Below are positions 61,056-64,000 of a stretch of DNA of 64,000 nt, in pieces. The first letter of the stretch is position 1. Every line of letters starts with the position of its first letter. This DNA comes from an uncultured Clostridia bacterium. Its GTDB lineage: Bacteria > Bacillota > Clostridia > Christensenellales > Aristaeellaceae. The notes below the pieces were generated by a model. That model did not search any database and was not told the DNA's origin. It was given only the letters and a program-made list of their open reading frames with translations. The position numbers and the translations under genes are program-made. The stretch lies in NCBI GenBank assembly GCA_937894675.1, contig CALCQO010000002.1, positions 62,001-126,000 on the forward strand, in the 5' to 3' direction.

Positions 61056-62675
61056 ATGAAGAAACTGACAGCCCTGTTCCTTGCGCTGGCTATGCTGCTG
61101 TCCATGACAGCGGTGCTGGCCGAAGAAAAGCCCGCCGTTCCCGATCCCAAGAGCATCCTGGAAGGCGTTACCCTGGAGCCCTCCAAGGCACTGTATCTGG
61201 ACAACCATGTGGAAATCACAGGCATGGGCGTGCATTTCAACAACTATCCCACCGAGTTTGACGGCGCCTATTATTTCCCCGCCATTGAGAAGCTGACCAA
61301 CGCCAAGTTCATGATCGACTGGCGCGTGCAGGACGGCTATGAGACCCAGGTGGCCACCACCCTGGCCTCCGGCAAATTGCCCGACATCATGACCGCCGGC
61401 GCGTACGGCATCATCAACCTGGCCAACGAAGGCGCCATCATCCCCCTGGATGACTATCTGCACCTGATTCCCGACATCGTGGAAGCCGTGGGCGAGGACC
61501 GCATGGCCGACTGGCGCCAGGCGGACGGCCACATCTACACCATCCCCACCATCGTGGACGTACCCGGCTCCCAGAGCGTGATGATCCGCCAGGACTGGCT
61601 GGATCAGCTGGGCATGAAAGCCCCCGAAACCTGGGACGAATGGGTCGCCATGTGGCGCGCCTTCCGCGACAATGACATGAACGGCAACGGCGACACCACC
61701 GACGAAATCCCCCTGGCGCTGGAAATGGGCGGCAGCGGCGAGCGCGCCATGGCCAGCCTGATGAACGCCTTTGGCATCCGCGCCTCCAGCGACACCCAGT
61801 TCTGCGTGCTGGATGACGGCACCTACACCATGGTGTACGAGCATCCCCGCTTTATGGAGTTCCTGCAGGCTGTGCAGGATCTGTACAAGGAAGGCCTGAT
61901 CGACCCCGAATTCACCATGCGCAAGCAGGCGGAACTGTTCACCGTGATGGACACCGGCCTGGTCGGCTCCGCCATGACATGGGCTGAGCGCGCCCGCATC
62001 TCCACCACCACCAACCGGGAAGCCGGGGACGAGGACGCCCTGTGGACATGCGTCGCCCCCATCAAGGGCCCCCACGGCGACCAGATGACCCAGGAGCGCA
62101 AGGCGGTCACCCCCGTCTGGTGCATCACCTACGCCGCCGAGGAAGCAGGCAAGGTGGAAGACATCCTGAAGGTATTCAACTGGAACTTCACCCAGGAAGG
62201 CCTGGTGCTGTACAACTACGGCATCGAGGGCAAGACCTATGACGTGGTGGACGGCAAGTATGTAATCAAGCCCGAATTTGTCTCCAACGGCTTTGTGGAC
62301 TACCGCGCCACCGGCATGGAATACGAGCCCTTCGGCGGCCGCTGGTTCACCGACGCCTTCACTCAGTGCCTGTTCGCCGGCAAGACTGTGGATCAGCTGG
62401 ATGACGCCTCCCAGTCCTTCTACAACGGCCTGGCGGTTGTGAACAACGATTACTTCTACTCCATGCCCCAGACGCTGGAAACCGAAGCTTACGCCGAGTT
62501 CCGCGGCGAGCTGATCACCGGCGCCGGCGGCGTGTGCGTGCTGCGCGACCAGTGCATCGCCGGCCAGATGACCGTGGAAGAGTTTGCCGCCAAGTATCAG
62601 CAGCTCAAGGACATGGGTCTGCAGCAGGTAATCGACCAGGGCGCCCAGGCCTACGCCACCATCATGGGCAACTAA
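61056..62675 (+). CDS. Extracellular sugar-binding protein (LplA-like)
   Basis: 539 residues with a signal peptide (about 1-21, ending VLAEE) but no lipobox Cys, unusual for a Gram-positive binding protein. Periplasmic-binding-type fold; Ca-loop-like DNDMNGNGDTTDE near 200. AAGGAGG before ATG 61056. Binds oligosaccharide or substituted sugar for the two permeases; substrate unknown. Confidence 0.92.
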   Translation: MKKLTALFLALAMLLSMTAVLAEEKPAVPDPKSILEGVTLEPSKALYLDNHVEITGMGVHFNNYPTEFDGAYYFPAIEKLTNAKFMIDWRVQDGYETQVATTLASGKLPDIMTAGAYGIINLANEGAIIPLDDYLHLIPDIVEAVGEDRMADWRQADGHIYTIPTIVDVPGSQSVMIRQDWLDQLGMKAPETWDEWVAMWRAFRDNDMNGNGDTTDEIPLALEMGGSGERAMASLMNAFGIRASSDTQFCVLDDGTYTMVYEHPRFMEFLQAVQDLYKEGLIDPEFTMRKQAELFTVMDTGLVGSAMTWAERARISTTTNREAGDEDALWTCVAPIKGPHGDQMTQERKAVTPVWCITYAAEEAGKVEDILKVFNWNFTQEGLVLYNYGIEGKTYDVVDGKYVIKPEFVSNGFVDYRATGMEYEPFGGRWFTDAFTQCLFAGKTVDQLDDASQSFYNGLAVVNNDYFYSMPQTLETEAYAEFRGELITGAGGVCVLRDQCIAGQMTVEEFAAKYQQLKDMGLQQVIDQGAQAYATIMGN

Positions 62676-62697
62676 GCCTGAAAAACCCGTACCTTTT

Positions 62698-62726
62698 CCG
62701 GGCAGCCGCAAGGCTGCCCGGTTTTT
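62698..62726 (+). terminator. Terminator of the sugar uptake operon
   Basis: CCGGGCAGCC-GCAA-GGCTGCCCGG then TTTTT. Identical to the hairpin at 62930. Confidence 0.95.
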
Positions 62727-62929
62727 ACTGCAGACGCATCAAGGGAGGTATCGGAGGGCACCGTCCTCCGATTGAAATCCGCCCCAGCGACATGCGCGGT
62801 GGGGCGGTAAGCCTTGCGAAGCAAGGGTTTCCTTGCCAGACGCCGCCCGGGAGTGCAGCGAGAGGCGGATGGCCCCATGCGTTCCCATACGGCGAAAAAG
62901 CGTCCGAAGGACCTTTTTTGACGCGCTGT
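62727..62929. other. Hairpin-rich non-coding spacer
   Basis: About 200 bases between two identical terminators, with no convincing gene. Hairpins: ATCGGAGG/CCTCCGAT (about 62750-62774), CCTTGC/GCAAGG (about 62813-62827), CCGCC/GGCGG (about 62844-62869), and GTCC-GAA-GGAC followed by CTTTTTT (about 62902-62918). Could be a small RNA or a dispersed repeat. Confidence 0.45.
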
Positions 62930-62958
62930 CCGGGCAGCCGCAAGGCTGCCCGGTTTTT
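62930..62958 (+). terminator. Second copy of the same terminator
   Basis: CCGGGCAGCC-GCAA-GGCTGCCCGG then TTTTT, exact copy of the one at 62698. Confidence 0.9.
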
Positions 62959-63033
62959 GTTTACAAACGGGGTAAAACATTTTGTGTTCCCCGCGCGTAT
63001 AATGGGTGTAGGAAATAAACAGGGAGGCAATGG

Positions 63034-63504
63034 ATGGATACAACCTGGTTTCGGGAGCAGGCAGAGAAACTGTCCCCCACCTTGTACCGCGTGGCGCAGA
63101 GCATTCTGCGCTCCTCCCCGGACGCCCAGGACGCTGTGCAGGAAGCGCTGCTGAAAGCCTGGGCAGCTCGGGACAGATGCCATCAGGAGACTTTCGCGCC
63201 GTATGTAACCCGCATCCTCATCAATGAATGCCGCAACATACAGCGCCAGCGCATGCGCCTGACCCCGGTGGAAAACCTGCCTGAGGAGGCGGCGCCCCCG
63301 GAAGGCGCGGACTTGGATTTACGCGACGCCATCAACCGCCTGCCGGACAGCCTGCGCCTGCCCATCCTGCTGCGCTACATGGAAGGCTGGCCGGATGCCA
63401 TGGTCGCCAAAGCCCTGGGCATTACCGCCCTGGCCGTGCGGGGCAGGCTGCACCGGGGGCGCAAAGCGCTGCATCATCTACTGGAAAGGGGGAACACCCA
63501 ATGA
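63034..63504 (+). CDS. ECF-type sigma factor
   Basis: 156 residues: region 2 (LYRVAQSILRSSPDAQDAVQEALLKAW) and region 4 (LPDSLRLPILLRYMEGWPDAMVAKALGITALAVRGRLHRG). GGGAGG before the ATG; TATAAT at 62998-63003. The next gene overlaps its stop and is a membrane protein, the usual anti-sigma arrangement. Confidence 0.92.
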   Translation: MDTTWFREQAEKLSPTLYRVAQSILRSSPDAQDAVQEALLKAWAARDRCHQETFAPYVTRILINECRNIQRQRMRLTPVENLPEEAAPPEGADLDLRDAINRLPDSLRLPILLRYMEGWPDAMVAKALGITALAVRGRLHRGRKALHHLLERGNTQ

Positions 63505-64000
63505 AACACCCCATCGAAAACCGCCTGAGCCAGGACAGCCTGCGGCGGCTCTACCCCCTGCCCGAAGGCTTCACCCAAAGAACACAATACACCCTGCAAA
63601 CCCTATCCACCCAAAAGGAGTTGCCTATGAAACGCAAACTTTCCTTTGCCCTTGTCTTTCTGCTGCTGGTTCTTCTGGCCTTTGGCGGCTATGCCTTAAG
63701 CCAATGGGGGGTGCTGGACTTTTTGTTTCAGACACCCAGTAAGGAGCAGGTGGAGCAGCTGACGCCCCTGACCCAGGAACTGAACATCCGCGAGACGGTG
63801 GACAACATTTCCCTGCATATCAACAGCGTATTCTATGACGGCGAGTCCTTCGCCCTGGATTGGACCATTCAGAACCAGCAACCCAAGGAGCCCCGGTATG
63901 TGGAAATTACCAGGTACGAAGTGGGCGGCCAAAGGATATGGAGCGATGGCAACGACAGCTTTGACAGCCAGTGGCTGCCCGGCTACTTCAGCAAGGACGG
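63501..64000 (+). CDS. Membrane partner of the sigma factor, putative anti-sigma (partial)
   Basis: At least 166 residues, running off the right edge. Short cytoplasmic N-terminus (about 45), one membrane helix (about 45-68, LSFALVFLLLVLLAFGGYAL), then an extracellular region resembling DUF4179-type anti-sigma factors. ATGA overlap with the sigma gene. Confidence 0.75.
   Translation, partial: MKHPIENRLSQDSLRRLYPLPEGFTQRTQYTLQTLSTQKELPMKRKLSFALVFLLLVLLAFGGYALSQWGVLDFLFQTPSKEQVEQLTPLTQELNIRETVDNISLHINSVFYDGESFALDWTIQNQQPKEPRYVEITRYEVGGQRIWSDGNDSFDSQWLPGYFSKD

Noticed and set aside
61002..62711. Long open frame opposite the sugar-binding protein
   Set aside because: Codon-bias shadow; low-complexity Gly/His/Val protein without domain.

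Overview
The window comes from a moderately GC-rich member of the Bacillota, most likely a gut-type Clostridia (inference). The signs are strong AGGAGG-type ribosome binding sites, TTGACA/TATAAT promoters, an isoleucine T-box riboswitch, LplA/B/C-type sugar uptake genes, a TM2-domain protein, BspA-like leucine-rich repeats, DUF6273, and an NHLM-type peptide exporter. It has three parts: a signalling and peptide-export island (1-19,364), a complete-looking siphovirus-type prophage (about 19,446-53,940), and a conserved chromosomal block (about 53,950-64,000).

The island has two divergent arms. Leftward from about 8.4 kb run a DUF3267 membrane metalloprotease-like protein, two tandem precursors with Nif11-like leaders and double-glycine sites, a small acidic protein, a PP2C phosphatase and two transmembrane Ser/Thr kinases (the last runs off the window). 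Rightward run an ECF-type sigma factor, an NHLM HlyD-like adaptor, a C39-peptidase ABC exporter, a second NHLM ABC protein, a STAS-like protein, a TIR plus double-FHA protein and a leucine-rich-repeat lipoprotein. No peptide-modifying enzyme is seen. My reading is a Thr-phosphorylation circuit (kinase, phosphatase, FHA reader) controlling secretion of short cationic peptides. This resembles in logic the PpkA/PppA/Fha control of type VI secretion, but with an ABC peptide exporter as the output. It is the best candidate here for an undescribed system.

The prophage starts with a large serine recombinase, then an SDH/ClpP-like protease, a HIRAN membrane protein, a LexA-like repressor facing a DUF739 Cro-like gene across a clear double-promoter operator region, an early operon with antirepressor and replisome organiser, and a tRNA-like non-coding cluster. 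Several reverse-strand or self-promoted cargo genes and a catalytic-domain tyrosine recombinase follow. The late genes run in standard HK97/siphovirus order: HNH, small and large terminase, portal, ClpP-like protease, capsid, connectors, tail tube, frameshifted chaperone, tape measure, distal tail, tail-tip protein, fibres, NlpC/P60-like lysin, holin. One head-tail adaptor is cut by an in-frame TAG.

The prophage ends beside the 3' end of ssrA (tmRNA), which is followed on the same strand by smpB and by T-box-controlled ileS. Then come a zinc-ribbon TM2 protein, a sugar ABC uptake operon whose first permease carries a frameshift, and an ECF sigma gene with a membrane partner that runs off the right edge.
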